In this document: one piece after another, positions 8,584 through 16,991 of the stretch
How the letters are laid out: each line of letters starts with the position of its first letter
How positions within the stretch are numbered: the first letter of the stretch is position 1
From: Pseudomonas lurida
GTDB lineage: Bacteria; Pseudomonadota; Gammaproteobacteria; Pseudomonadales; Pseudomonadaceae
Direction of reading: 5' to 3'
Assembly: GCF_002563895.1 (NCBI RefSeq)
Contig: NZ_PDJB01000001.1
Span: forward strand, 2,835,501 to 2,899,500
Length of the DNA: 64,000 nucleotides
Position numbers and translations under genes: made by a program
Notes under the pieces: generated by a model
What the model was told of the DNA's origin: nothing
The model's input: the letters and a program-made list of their open reading frames with translations, nothing else
The model's database searches: none

Positions 8584-9420
8584 TCAACTCCTTGCGCCTT
8601 GCTGCGCGTGTTCATCCAGACCGTCCGCCAGCAGGCTCAAGCCCAGCATCAGGGTGGAGATGGCAATGCATGGGAAAATCACCAGGTGCGGGAAGGCGAT
8701 GGCCATGGCGCGGCCATCGTTGATCATGCCGCCCCAGTCCGGGGTGGGCGGTGGCAGGCCCAGGCCGAGGAAGCCCAGTGCACCGATCATGATCGCGGTG
8801 TAGCCGATACGCAGGCAGAAATCGACGATCAGCGGCCCGCCGCAGTTGGGCAGGATCTCCACCAGCATGATGCGTAGCGAGCCTTCGCCCTGGGTAATGG
8901 CGCTGAGCACGTAGTCGCGGGAGCGAATATCGATGGTCAACGCGCGCATGATGCGAAAGATCGCCGGGGCGCTGGTGAAGGTCACCGCGATCAGGATGTT
9001 CAGCGCCGACGCACCCAGGGCGATGATGATCACGATGTACAGCACCAGCACCGGGAACGACAGCACGGTGTCGGCTACATAGGACAGCACCGCATCGACC
9101 CAGCCGTTGAAGTATCCGGCGCACAGGCCCATGGCGATGCCTACTGCGAACGCGGTGAGGGTGGCGAGGATCGACCAGAACAGCACGGTGCGCGTGCCCC
9201 AGATCAGGCGCGAAAGGATGTCGCGGCCGATCATGTCGGTACCGAGCAGAAAGCTGGCGCCGTCATCGCCTGCGGTCATGGGCGACAGCAGCGGGGTGAA
9301 GCTTTCCAGCGGATCATGGGGCGCCAGCCAGGGCGCACAGAGGGCGACCAGCACCCAACCGCCGACCAGCAGCAAGCCAAGCAGGGCCAGGGGATGCTTG
9401 AAGGATGTGAGCAGGTTCAT
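8584..9420 (-). CDS. ABC transporter permease (DppC/OppC-like)
   Basis: A 278-residue inner-membrane permease. It starts with one N-terminal helix and APWLAPHDPLES, typical of OppC/DppC, and has GTDMIGRDILSRLIWGTR before the main helices. The EAA-like coupling region is near SAITQGEGSLRIMLVEILPN, and the end has GLPPPTPDWGGMINDGR. The ATG at 9420 overlaps the upstream permease stop by four bases. It forms the heterodimeric channel with the DppB-like permease. Confidence 0.92.
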   Translation of the reverse strand: MNLLTSFKHPLALLGLLLVGGWVLVALCAPWLAPHDPLESFTPLLSPMTAGDDGASFLLGTDMIGRDILSRLIWGTRTVLFWSILATLTAFAVGIAMGLCAGYFNGWVDAVLSYVADTVLSFPVLVLYIVIIIALGASALNILIAVTFTSAPAIFRIMRALTIDIRSRDYVLSAITQGEGSLRIMLVEILPNCGGPLIVDFCLRIGYTAIMIGALGFLGLGLPPPTPDWGGMINDGRAMAIAFPHLVIFPCIAISTLMLGLSLLADGLDEHAQQGARS

Positions 9421-10370
9421 TGGCGACCTCCGCCGAGACTGCGCAAGGTAATGCGCGGGTTGAGCCAGGTGTAGGCCAGGTCCGAGAAGATCTTGCTGAT
9501 GCCCACCACCACGCCGCTGATCATCGCGCACGCTTCGATCAGGTAGACGTCGTGGTTCAGTGACGCGGTGTAGAGCAGCGAGCCGAAGCCCTTGTAGGCG
9601 AAAAACACCTCCACCACGATCACGTTCGATAGCAGCCACGGGATGTACAGCATGATCACCGTGACCGGTGCGATCAGTACATTACGCAGCGCATGGCGCA
9701 ATACGATGCGCGTGGTCGAGGCCCCCTTGAGCCGTGCGGTGCGGATGTACGGGGCCTGCATCACTTCGACCATCGAGGCGCGGGTAATGCGCGCCAGGTA
9801 GCCGATGCCGAACAGGCACAGCACCATCAGCGGCAGCACCAGCTCCACAACGCTGAAACCGTCGCTCATGCTGCTGACACCAGGCAGCCAGTTAAGCCAG
9901 AACACAAAGATCGCCGAGACGAACACTGCACTGGCGAAGTCCGGAATCGAGGTGGTGACAATCGACAGGAACGACACCAGCCGGTCGATCGGCGAGCCCT
10001 GGCGAATCCCCGCGAGGACGCCCAGGGTCAGTGCTACCGGGACCATCACCAGCAAGGCCAGGCCGGCCAGGGTCAGGGTTTGCCACAGGTTGGGCAGCAA
10101 CAGGTTGAGCACCGGTTCACGGAAGTACACCGAGGTGCCCCAGTCGCCGGTCACAAAATCCTTGAGCCATACCAGGTAGCGCCACACGAACGGTTGGTTG
10201 TAGCCGTGTTCCAGCAGCCACGCCGCTCGCTGATCAGCGGCGGAGTAGGGGCCGAGGACGTTGATTGCCACGTCCTCGATGTTCAGTTCCAGGGCCAGGA
10301 ACACAATCAGCGACACCGACAGCAAGGTCGCCACCAGCATCAGCAGTTTTCGCAATAGAAAATGAGCCAT
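9417..10370 (-). CDS. ABC transporter permease (DppB/OppB-like)
   Basis: A 317-residue permease with the OppB/DppB layout: a first helix near residue 10, a long periplasmic segment (YNQPFVWRYLVWLKDFVTGD), then five more helices and the coupling stretch TARLKGASTTRIVLRHALRN. I prefer the ATG at 10370 (MAHFLLRKL) because the GGAG site lies almost on top of the ATG at 10379; the difference is three residues. The stop overlaps the next permease start. It is part of a four-gene importer operon. Confidence 0.9.
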   Translation of the reverse strand: MAHFLLRKLLMLVATLLSVSLIVFLALELNIEDVAINVLGPYSAADQRAAWLLEHGYNQPFVWRYLVWLKDFVTGDWGTSVYFREPVLNLLLPNLWQTLTLAGLALLVMVPVALTLGVLAGIRQGSPIDRLVSFLSIVTTSIPDFASAVFVSAIFVFWLNWLPGVSSMSDGFSVVELVLPLMVLCLFGIGYLARITRASMVEVMQAPYIRTARLKGASTTRIVLRHALRNVLIAPVTVIMLYIPWLLSNVIVVEVFFAYKGFGSLLYTASLNHDVYLIEACAMISGVVVGISKIFSDLAYTWLNPRITLRSLGGGRQ

Positions 10371-10427
10371 CAGGGGCATGCTCCGACAGGGAAAGGGTGT
10401 CGCGCTTCAGCGTCTTGATTCAGACGC

Positions 10428-12062
10428 TCAGGCGCTCAGCCAGACATTGCCCATGGGGTAGAAGTCGGAAGGGTGCACCTGGAAGCCCTGCACCTTTTTG
10501 CTCACGGCGGTGAACTTGTCGCCCCAGAACGGCTGCACGATCACGCACGCGTCCTGCAGGATCTGCTCGACGTTTTGCATGGCCACGGCGCGCTGCTTCG
10601 GATCGATGATGCCCATGGCCTTGTCCAGTGCGGCATCGAAGGCCGGGTCGCTGTAGTGGCTTTCGTTCCAGGCGCCGCCGCCGCGATAGGCCAGTTCCAA
10701 GGACATCACCCCGAGCGGGCGATGGGCCCAGTAGGTCAGGCTGAACGCGGCCTTGTCCCAGATCGGCCAGTATTGCGCGGCGGGGATGACTTTGAGGTTG
10801 ATACGGATGCCCGCTTCCAGGCAGTTTTGCTGCAGGATCTGCGCGCAGTCCTGCTCATAGCGCCCCTGTGTGTTGCCGACGATCAAGTCGATGTCCAGGC
10901 CGTTGGCAAAGCCGGCTTCGGCCAAGAGTTTTTTCGCTGTTGCCACATCGCGCCCGCGCTTGGGCAGCGGAAAGTATTCGGGGTGGGAGGGGGCCACGTG
11001 GTGGTCTTCACCCAGCGTGCCCATGCCACGATAGGCGACCTTGAGCATCTGTTCGTTGTCGGCGCAGAGCACCACGGCTTTGCGCACCCGCACATCGGTA
11101 AACGGCTTCTGGTCGCAGGCCATGCGCATCACCACGGTCTGCGCGGATTTGCAGGTGAGCAACTGTGCACCGGGCAGGCGTTTGGCCAGGTCCAGTTCGG
11201 CCACGGTCACGCGGTACAGCACGTCAACCTGTCCGGCTTGCAGGGCGGCGAGGTGGGTCGACACGTCGGTGCCCATGTCGATGTAGCGCAGTTCGTCGAG
11301 GTTGGCCGGTTTGCCCCAGTAATCGGCGCGCTTGGCGAACGTGGCCTGCTTGTTCACTGCAAACGACACCAGCTTGAACGGACCGGTGGCCAGCGGGTTC
11401 TTGGCCCAGTCATCCCCAGCCTTGAAGCTGCGGTGCACGATGGCGCAGGTGAAGGCGTTGAGCATCTCCGGGATCGCCAGGATCGGCCGCTTGAGGTGGA
11501 GGCGGAACTGGTGGTCGCTGACTTTCTCGAAGGCCTTGATGTCCTGGAAGGCGGTGCGGTTGACTGATTTCGAATCGGCGGCGATCCAACGCTGGATATT
11601 GTGCTGCACGTCGTCGACGTTGAAGCTGTCGCCGTTGCTCCACTTTACGTCCTGGCGCAGGTTGAAGGTCCAGGTGGTGAGGTCGTCGGACGGGCTCCAG
11701 CTTTCGGCGAGGTACGGGTGGGTGATGTTATCCGCGTCGACCCAAGTCAGGTATTCCAGCGAGTTGCGCAGCAGGTTCGAGGCTTCGATCCAGGTGATCA
11801 GCATCGGGTCCTGGATTTCCTGGATGGCGCAGGCGAAGCGCAGGCTGCCACCTTGGCGGGCAGGTGTGCCGTCGGCAGCCTGGGCGTCGCTGCCCAGCAA
11901 GGCTGAGCCAATAAAACTGCTGGCGCTGGCTGCGGTAATGCCCAGCAGGGCGGCGGTGCGCAGGAATTGGCGGCGGTTGATCTCGCCGCTGATAACGTGG
12001 GCACACAGGTCGTTTACGGCGGGATGCGGCTGGGCGCCGTCCAGGGTAGTCAACTCTTTCAT
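10428..12062 (-). CDS. Periplasmic substrate-binding protein of the peptide-type ABC importer
   Basis: A 544-residue family-5 extracellular solute-binding protein. The N-terminus carries a twin-arginine signal, INRRQFLRTAALLGI, followed by a hydrophobic stretch and AQAADG, so export by the Tat route is likely. GGAGAGG before the ATG at 12062 decides the start. Domain landmarks include YLAESWSPSDDLTTWTFNLR and the DVRVRKAV segment typical of DppA/OppA-like proteins. It is the first gene of the SBP-permease-permease-ATPase run. The ligand could be a di- or oligopeptide, opine or modified amino acid. The dioxygenase and M24 enzyme upstream suggest an amino-acid derivative, but that is inference. 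Confidence 0.92.
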   Translation of the reverse strand: MKELTTLDGAQPHPAVNDLCAHVISGEINRRQFLRTAALLGITAASASSFIGSALLGSDAQAADGTPARQGGSLRFACAIQEIQDPMLITWIEASNLLRNSLEYLTWVDADNITHPYLAESWSPSDDLTTWTFNLRQDVKWSNGDSFNVDDVQHNIQRWIAADSKSVNRTAFQDIKAFEKVSDHQFRLHLKRPILAIPEMLNAFTCAIVHRSFKAGDDWAKNPLATGPFKLVSFAVNKQATFAKRADYWGKPANLDELRYIDMGTDVSTHLAALQAGQVDVLYRVTVAELDLAKRLPGAQLLTCKSAQTVVMRMACDQKPFTDVRVRKAVVLCADNEQMLKVAYRGMGTLGEDHHVAPSHPEYFPLPKRGRDVATAKKLLAEAGFANGLDIDLIVGNTQGRYEQDCAQILQQNCLEAGIRINLKVIPAAQYWPIWDKAAFSLTYWAHRPLGVMSLELAYRGGGAWNESHYSDPAFDAALDKAMGIIDPKQRAVAMQNVEQILQDACVIVQPFWGDKFTAVSKKVQGFQVHPSDFYPMGNVWLSA

Positions 12063-12251
12063 AAGCCTCTCCGGTACTTGCGAATATGCGTTTTTGTTGA
12101 ACCGCAAAGGGTCAGTGGCAAGCGCCGGCAAGGCGCAGCACGGACCGCTGTGAAACCGGCAGACGAACAAGGCACAACGAAGTCAGGAGGCGGGCAATGG
12201 GATAGGACATAGGGCAGCTCTCATGTTGTTTTTATTAGAGATGCCCGCAGT

Positions 12252-12295
12252 TTTGTCATTTGCGCAAAGATCGACAAACGACAAATTTTGCGCAG
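12252..12295. promoter_or_regulatory. Repeated operator-like elements before the ABC importer operon
   Basis: The 294-base gap between the M24 gene and the binding-protein gene holds TTTGCGCAAA (12259-12268, palindromic) and TTTTGCGCAG (12286-12295). It also has TTTGTC at 12252-12257 facing two GACAAA copies at 12273-12278 and 12280-12285. The cluster lies about 200 bases before the start codon of the importer operon and looks like a regulator-binding region. No factor can be named. Confidence 0.35.
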
Positions 12296-12356
12296 TAACC
12301 TTCTATAAATGCATGTTACAGGTCGTTCCCAAGGCCGCCTTCGGTGTTAGACGCCT

Positions 12357-13583
12357 TCAGCGTGGCAACAGGCGTGGGTCGAAGGGGTAATCGGAGAGCA
12401 ACTCGATGCCGTGTTCGTGGATGTAGATCTGTTCTTCGAGCTTCACGCCTTCGCCGCCGTCGTCGTGGCCGATGTAGCTTTCCACGCAGATGGTCATGCC
12501 GGCCTCGAACACGCCGTCATAGCCCAGCGCGTCAATGTCTTCGCGGTGCACCACATAAGGGTATTCGCCGGTCATGCCAACGCCATGCACCAAAGCGAAG
12601 TAGCGGTTGTTTTTGTAATGTTCGGGAATCTTCCAGGCCATCTCGGCGTATTCCTTGAAGCTGCGCCCGGCCTTGAGCATTTGCACATTGGTCTGCACCT
12701 GCTCATAGGCAAGTTTGTACAGCTCTTGCTGCTTGGCGGTGGCGGCCTGGTCGCCGCACAGGAAGGTGCGCGAAAAGTCGGCGTAATAACCGAAGCGCCC
12801 GACCACATCCGTGTCCAGGGCCACCAGGTCGCCGGCCTCGATCGGCCGCGTGCTGCATTCCTGGAACCACGGGTTGGTGCGCGGGCCGGAGGAGAGCAGG
12901 CGGGTCTCGACGTAGTCGCCGTCGGTGGCGATCACATGCTGGTGCAGGTGCGACCACAATTGGTTTTCGGTAATGCCGGGGATGAGTTTGCTTTCCATCA
13001 GGCGCACCCCGGCCTCGGTGGCCCGCAGGCTGGCGCGGATCATCTTGAGCTCGTTGGGCACCTTGATGCAGCGCGCGCGCTCCAGCGGTTCCTGGGCATC
13101 GAATACCTGGTAGCCGAGCTTTTGCAATTCAAACGCTGCCGCCGAAGTGGCGCTCTCAATGGCGATACGTTTGCCCCCACCGCATTTGCGTACCAGTTCA
13201 TCGATCTCGGCAGCCCAGTCGGCGGTGACATTACCCAGGAAGCTTTCGCAGAAGTAATAGGAGATTGCTTTGGCCGGGCGCACTTCATCCACAGTGTTAA
13301 GGGGCTCGGCCAGGTGCAGGCAGCCGCCGAACTCGAAGATCACCACCGGGCCTTCTGCGGGGATAAAGGCGTACCGCGCCGGGTTGCGCGCTGAATACAC
13401 CTGCATATTGCGCGAGCCGGTGGCGTAGCGCATGTGGGTGGGGTCGAACAGCACACAGGCGGCGTAGTCGCGTTTCTTCAGCTCGTTGCGCACCCGTTGC
13501 AGACGGTCCAGCTGGATTTGCTGAATCTCGTCATCGGTGGGTTCGCAGTCGGCAGGATTTCGGTTCGGGCCGGACAGACTCAT
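12357..13583 (-). CDS. M24 'pita-bread' family enzyme with a DddP-like metal site
   Basis: A 408-residue protein related to creatinase/Xaa-Pro peptidase. The predicted ligands are Asp257 and Asp259 (ALDTDVVG), Asp269 (YYADFSRTF), His333 (LVHGVGM), Glu368 (TICVES) and Glu383 (VKLEEQ). As I recall the residue numbers of the DMSP lyase DddP (Asp295, 297, 307, His371, Glu406, Glu421), the spacing is identical, and Tyr328 matches its Tyr366. The reported DddP catalytic base Asp377 corresponds to Gly339 here, with Glu340 next to it. DMSP lyase activity is therefore doubtful. GAGGAA places the ATG at 13583; a TTG at 13604 is weaker. It follows the dioxygenase gene by 51 bases, so they likely work on one compound. 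Confidence 0.8.
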   Translation of the reverse strand: MSLSGPNRNPADCEPTDDEIQQIQLDRLQRVRNELKKRDYAACVLFDPTHMRYATGSRNMQVYSARNPARYAFIPAEGPVVIFEFGGCLHLAEPLNTVDEVRPAKAISYYFCESFLGNVTADWAAEIDELVRKCGGGKRIAIESATSAAAFELQKLGYQVFDAQEPLERARCIKVPNELKMIRASLRATEAGVRLMESKLIPGITENQLWSHLHQHVIATDGDYVETRLLSSGPRTNPWFQECSTRPIEAGDLVALDTDVVGRFGYYADFSRTFLCGDQAATAKQQELYKLAYEQVQTNVQMLKAGRSFKEYAEMAWKIPEHYKNNRYFALVHGVGMTGEYPYVVHREDIDALGYDGVFEAGMTICVESYIGHDDGGEGVKLEEQIYIHEHGIELLSDYPFDPRLLPR

Positions 13584-13634
13584 GGGGTGTTCCTCGCAGG
13601 GCAAATACGGTGTTTGAGAGTTGGGCGGTGTGAA

Positions 13635-14516
13635 TCAGTCGAGCAACTGGTCGCTGCGAACCAGGTTGCGCTCGGCTTGCAGATGGGCTTCGGACAGGCG
13701 CCCGTAAAGCTGCTTGGTGCGTTGCGCACGGCCGATGATTCCGGGCTTTTCCGAGTAGGCAAAGATGGCCGTGTTGCGCTCGGTAGCACCTTCCACGCGG
13801 GTGACCCGATGCACCGAGAAGCGGCCCTTGAAGATTTGCAGGTCACCGGGGTTGAGATCCAGTTCCTGCACCCGTGAGCGGTCTTCGCCGCGCACCACTT
13901 TGCCCACTGCGCCGAGGTTTTCCTGGTTGCGCGAGCGGATCATCGGTGCGTACTCGAACAGGCCGCCCGCTTCGGGCTTCTGGGTCATCATGCTGACGAT
14001 GAATTCGTTGGTGTCGAAGTGCCAAGGCTGCTCGGTGCCCGCGGGCATTACGTTGATCACCAGCCCGGCAAACGGGTCGGCGTATTCGAAAATCTCGGGT
14101 TCATCGAGGCAGGCGCCGATAAAGCGTTTCATCATCGGTGAGACGTATAGACGGTGGATGATTGCGTCGGGAGCGATCATGTCGCGGGTCACAAAGCCGC
14201 TGGTGCGCTCCATGAATGTGCGGCGCGGGTCATCCTGGGGCAGGCTGGCGTCGTCTTCGGTGAAATAGGCGTTGACCTTGCGCACCGAATAAAACGTCTT
14301 GCCCGACAACGCCTGGCCTTCCTGTCGCGCTTGTTCCAGTGCTGCCGGGCGCAGAAAGTTCTTCAACAGGCAGCAACCGTCCTCGGCCAGTTCGGCACGG
14401 GCATGTTCTATCAGTGCCTGTAATTGAACATGGCCCGAATCATGTATGGGGTACAGCTCGGTATTAATGATGTCGCTGATATCACCGGTTTCGGCATCGG
14501 CAAGTTTAAGACTCAT
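13635..14516 (-). CDS. Fe(II)/2-oxoglutarate-dependent dioxygenase
   Basis: A 293-residue cupin-fold oxygenase. The iron triad is readable as His166 and Asp168 (WHFDTNEF) and His236 (FSVHRVTRVEG), followed by Arg247, a candidate for binding 2-oxoglutarate. The stretch EAGGLFEYAPMIRS and PGDLQIFKGRFS resembles the family that includes the free-amino-acid halogenases of the BesD type. Those halogenases lack the Asp of HxD; here it is present, so hydroxylation or another oxidation is expected. AGGAG 7 bases before the ATG at 14516 fixes the start. It is the first gene of a probable transcript with the M24 enzyme and is divergent from a LysR gene. Confidence 0.85.
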   Translation of the reverse strand: MSLKLADAETGDISDIINTELYPIHDSGHVQLQALIEHARAELAEDGCCLLKNFLRPAALEQARQEGQALSGKTFYSVRKVNAYFTEDDASLPQDDPRRTFMERTSGFVTRDMIAPDAIIHRLYVSPMMKRFIGACLDEPEIFEYADPFAGLVINVMPAGTEQPWHFDTNEFIVSMMTQKPEAGGLFEYAPMIRSRNQENLGAVGKVVRGEDRSRVQELDLNPGDLQIFKGRFSVHRVTRVEGATERNTAIFAYSEKPGIIGRAQRTKQLYGRLSEAHLQAERNLVRSDQLLD

Positions 14517-14554
14517 ACACGGCTCCTGAAGTCGGTTGTGGTGTTGAATCGATA

Positions 14555-14569
14555 GTTGCGTAAAGCAAC
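14555..14569. promoter_or_regulatory. Inverted repeat between divergent LysR and dioxygenase genes
   Basis: GTTGC-GTAAA-GCAAC forms a perfect five-base inverted repeat in the 105-base divergent gap. The T-rich/A-rich dyad and its position fit a LysR binding site that could control the dioxygenase operon. Confidence 0.4.
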
Positions 14570-14621
14570 GTGAAGTGGAAATTACAAGTTGTGATCGAAT
14601 CCATCGGCAAGGGCGATAGTG

Positions 14622-15536
14622 ATGTCAGGCGAACTGGATGGCGGCTTACTTAAAGTGTTTGTGGCAATTATCGAGTGCCAGGGGTTTTCGGCCGCTGCCG
14701 AGCGCTTGCACAAAACCCAGTCCACCGTCAGCCAGAGTTTGCAGCGGCTTGAGGAGGTTGTTGGTACGCCACTGATTCACCGCACCAGCCGCTCCATTGG
14801 CTTGACCCCAAGTGGCGAGACCTTCCTGATTTATGCCCGGCAGATTCTCAAACTGCACCACGAGGCCGTCAGTGCCGCGCAACTGCCCAATGAGCAGGTG
14901 TGCATCCACGTGGGTATGCCCGAGGACTACGCCGACTACTGCCTGGGCGGGATACTCAAGGATTTCCAGGCGCAGTTTGCTCAGGTCCGCCCGGACATCT
15001 GCTGTGAGATGTCAACTGCGCTGGTCAGCCGTTTGCACCGCGGCGAGTTGGACCTTGTGCTGGGCGTAGAGCATGTCGGCCTGCAATCTGGGGAATACCT
15101 GTGTGACGAGCCGCTGGTGTGGGTGGCGGCGCCGAGTTGGAGTTGCGTGGGGCGCCAGTCGGTGCCGCTGGCGGTGTACGCCGAGGGCTGTGCATTCCGC
15201 GCCAATGCCGTGCAGGCGCTGGCCCAGGCCGGGCGCTCATGGCAGGTGGTGTACACCAGCCAGAGCCCGCGGGGAATCGCAGTGGCAATTGAGCAGGGCT
15301 TATCGGTCGGGGTGATGGCGCGACGCTTGGTGCCGGCCGGCTGGCAGATCCTGGATGAGCGCCAGGGTTTTCCACCGATTGCGCCAGCGCGCCTGATGTT
15401 TTGGCGATCCGCTGGTTGCCAGGTGCCGGAGGTCGAGGCACTGGTGGAGATTTTGCAGCGCCAGCTGGGGCGCTCAGGGTATTTGGACCGGCAACGCCTC
15501 CAAGGCGTGTCGACGAGCCATGCGCTTGAGCAGTAA
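14622..15536 (+). CDS. LysR-family transcriptional regulator
   Basis: A 304-residue regulator. The DNA-binding helix-turn-helix lies at about residues 20-45 (FSAAAERLHKTQSTVSQSLQRL), and a LysR substrate domain begins near CIHVGMPEDYADYC. AAGGG at 14609-14613 supports the ATG at 14622; an overlapping GTG at 14619 would add one residue. It is divergent from the dioxygenase/M24 genes and overlaps the end of the convergent MFS gene by 63 bases. Its position makes it the likely activator of the dioxygenase locus. Confidence 0.88.
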   Translation: MSGELDGGLLKVFVAIIECQGFSAAAERLHKTQSTVSQSLQRLEEVVGTPLIHRTSRSIGLTPSGETFLIYARQILKLHHEAVSAAQLPNEQVCIHVGMPEDYADYCLGGILKDFQAQFAQVRPDICCEMSTALVSRLHRGELDLVLGVEHVGLQSGEYLCDEPLVWVAAPSWSCVGRQSVPLAVYAEGCAFRANAVQALAQAGRSWQVVYTSQSPRGIAVAIEQGLSVGVMARRLVPAGWQILDERQGFPPIAPARLMFWRSAGCQVPEVEALVEILQRQLGRSGYLDRQRLQGVSTSHALEQ

Positions 15537-16706
15537 CAGACTGGCGAACACCCAGCCGGCGATCCAGGCATGCACCCCGGCAAATTCGCCGCTGACCTGC
15601 AGCAACCAGCCACACACCCCATTGGCCGTGGCGCTGGCCAGGCCATAGCTGACCATGCTCAGGCTCACCACTTGCAGGCTTGCCACCGCGCTGAGGCGTG
15701 CGCTGAGGTAGGCCGCCATCAAGCCCCACGACGGAAAATAGAACACCGCGAATAACCCGGCGGCCAGCCAGCTCAGGAGCAGGCTGGGGTGGGCCAGCAG
15801 GCCGAGCATGGCCAGTCCGAATGCGCCGATGCTCAGCGCCAGCACCCGCAGCGCGCCCCAGCGATCTGCCAGCGTGCCCAATAGCAGCCCGCCGATGGCG
15901 CCGCCAATGCCGATCAGTGTCCATATCGAGCCCGTCATCGCCACCCCGGCGTGCAGTCGATCGCTGACAAATGCCGACAAAAAGTTGAGAAAAGGCCCAC
16001 TGATCGCGCCGATAAAGCCGCTGAGCAAGACCATCTGCAACGCCACCGGTTGTTCCAGGCACAGGCGCAGCCATTGCCTCAATACCTGGTTGAATGTGGG
16101 CGGCTGGGTAGCGCGGGGCGTCTGCTCGGCGTGCGGGGCCAAGGCCCACAGGGTCAGCAGCGCGACCAGCAACGTCAGGCCTGCGCAGATCAACCAGAAC
16201 TGGCGCAACGACAAGCCCTGCAGCAACGCAATCAACAGCCCATTCAAGCAGATTGCAAAGGCGGCGCCCGATGAGGACAACCCCAACACGCGACTGCGGT
16301 GGCTGGGTGGGATGACCTCGCGCGCCAGTGCGGCAATCGCATTCCAGTTCGACACCGCGCATGCCGACACCAGTGCCAGGCACAGGGCAAACGGCATTAC
16401 CCAAGGGGTGGCAACGGCCAGCGCCAGCAGGGCCGGGCTCAAGACGATGGTCAAGCGCACCATGTTGCGTGGGCTGACCCATGCCGCAGCAATACCGCTC
16501 GCCATCGAGGCGCCCATATAAAACAGCTGCAGCAGCGCCGCAATCAGCGCTGCCTGGCTGTAACTGAGTTCAAACGCCTGGCGAATCTGCGGTAATAGCG
16601 CGGAATACAGGAACATACTGAAACCGTGAGTCGTGGCATTGCAGGCCGTAAAGACAAGTGCCAAAAGGCCAATATTTCGCCGCGATAAGACAGGTGTGTT
16701 CGACAT
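15474..16706 (-). CDS. MFS transporter (YbfB/CynX-like)
   Basis: A 410-residue inner-membrane protein with twelve hydrophobic segments. The first begins with ALVFTACNATTHGFSMFLYS, and the central loop after helix 6 is LAPHAEQTPRATQ. It resembles the YbfB/YjiJ type of small-molecule carriers. The 63-base tail-to-tail overlap with the LysR gene is real coding sequence in both. It may export or import the compound sensed by one of the two LysR regulators that flank it. The substrate is unknown. Confidence 0.85.
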   Translation of the reverse strand: MSNTPVLSRRNIGLLALVFTACNATTHGFSMFLYSALLPQIRQAFELSYSQAALIAALLQLFYMGASMASGIAAAWVSPRNMVRLTIVLSPALLALAVATPWVMPFALCLALVSACAVSNWNAIAALAREVIPPSHRSRVLGLSSSGAAFAICLNGLLIALLQGLSLRQFWLICAGLTLLVALLTLWALAPHAEQTPRATQPPTFNQVLRQWLRLCLEQPVALQMVLLSGFIGAISGPFLNFLSAFVSDRLHAGVAMTGSIWTLIGIGGAIGGLLLGTLADRWGALRVLALSIGAFGLAMLGLLAHPSLLLSWLAAGLFAVFYFPSWGLMAAYLSARLSAVASLQVVSLSMVSYGLASATANGVCGWLLQVSGEFAGVHAWIAGWVFASLLLLKRMARRHALEALPVQIP

Positions 16707-16810
16707 GGTTCTGGCCTAATTTAATTGCGGCGAAACGCAGGAGTTAGTTGTCGCGAAGACTAACTTTTGTGGGGCGCCAGCGACCAATGCTTAATTGTCT
16801 TAGTGTGCAT

Positions 16811-16821
16811 GCGTAATACGC
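16811..16821. promoter_or_regulatory. Palindrome in the MFS / LysR divergent gap
   Basis: GCGTAATACGC is a near-perfect palindrome in the 285-base gap between the divergent MFS gene (start 16706) and LysR gene (start 16992). It could be an operator for either gene. Nothing else in the gap looks like a gene. Confidence 0.3.
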
Positions 16822-16991
16822 GTGCTATTTATTCGTGAGCGACGCAACCCGGCAAAAAACGACGTGCCCAGCCACGGCGGTGTCTTGTGTTCCGTTGCAG
16901 AGGGCGCTACCCCTGGCCTAATACAAAAAGGTATGTTGATGGGGAAATTGGTTGCCTAATCTTCCTTCTCCGCCGCTGTCGAGTGCCCACC

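Noticed and set aside
12357..13583. Naming the M24 enzyme as DMSP lyase DddP
   Set aside because: The metal site matches in spacing, but the reported catalytic Asp is replaced by Gly, so the name would claim an activity not supported.
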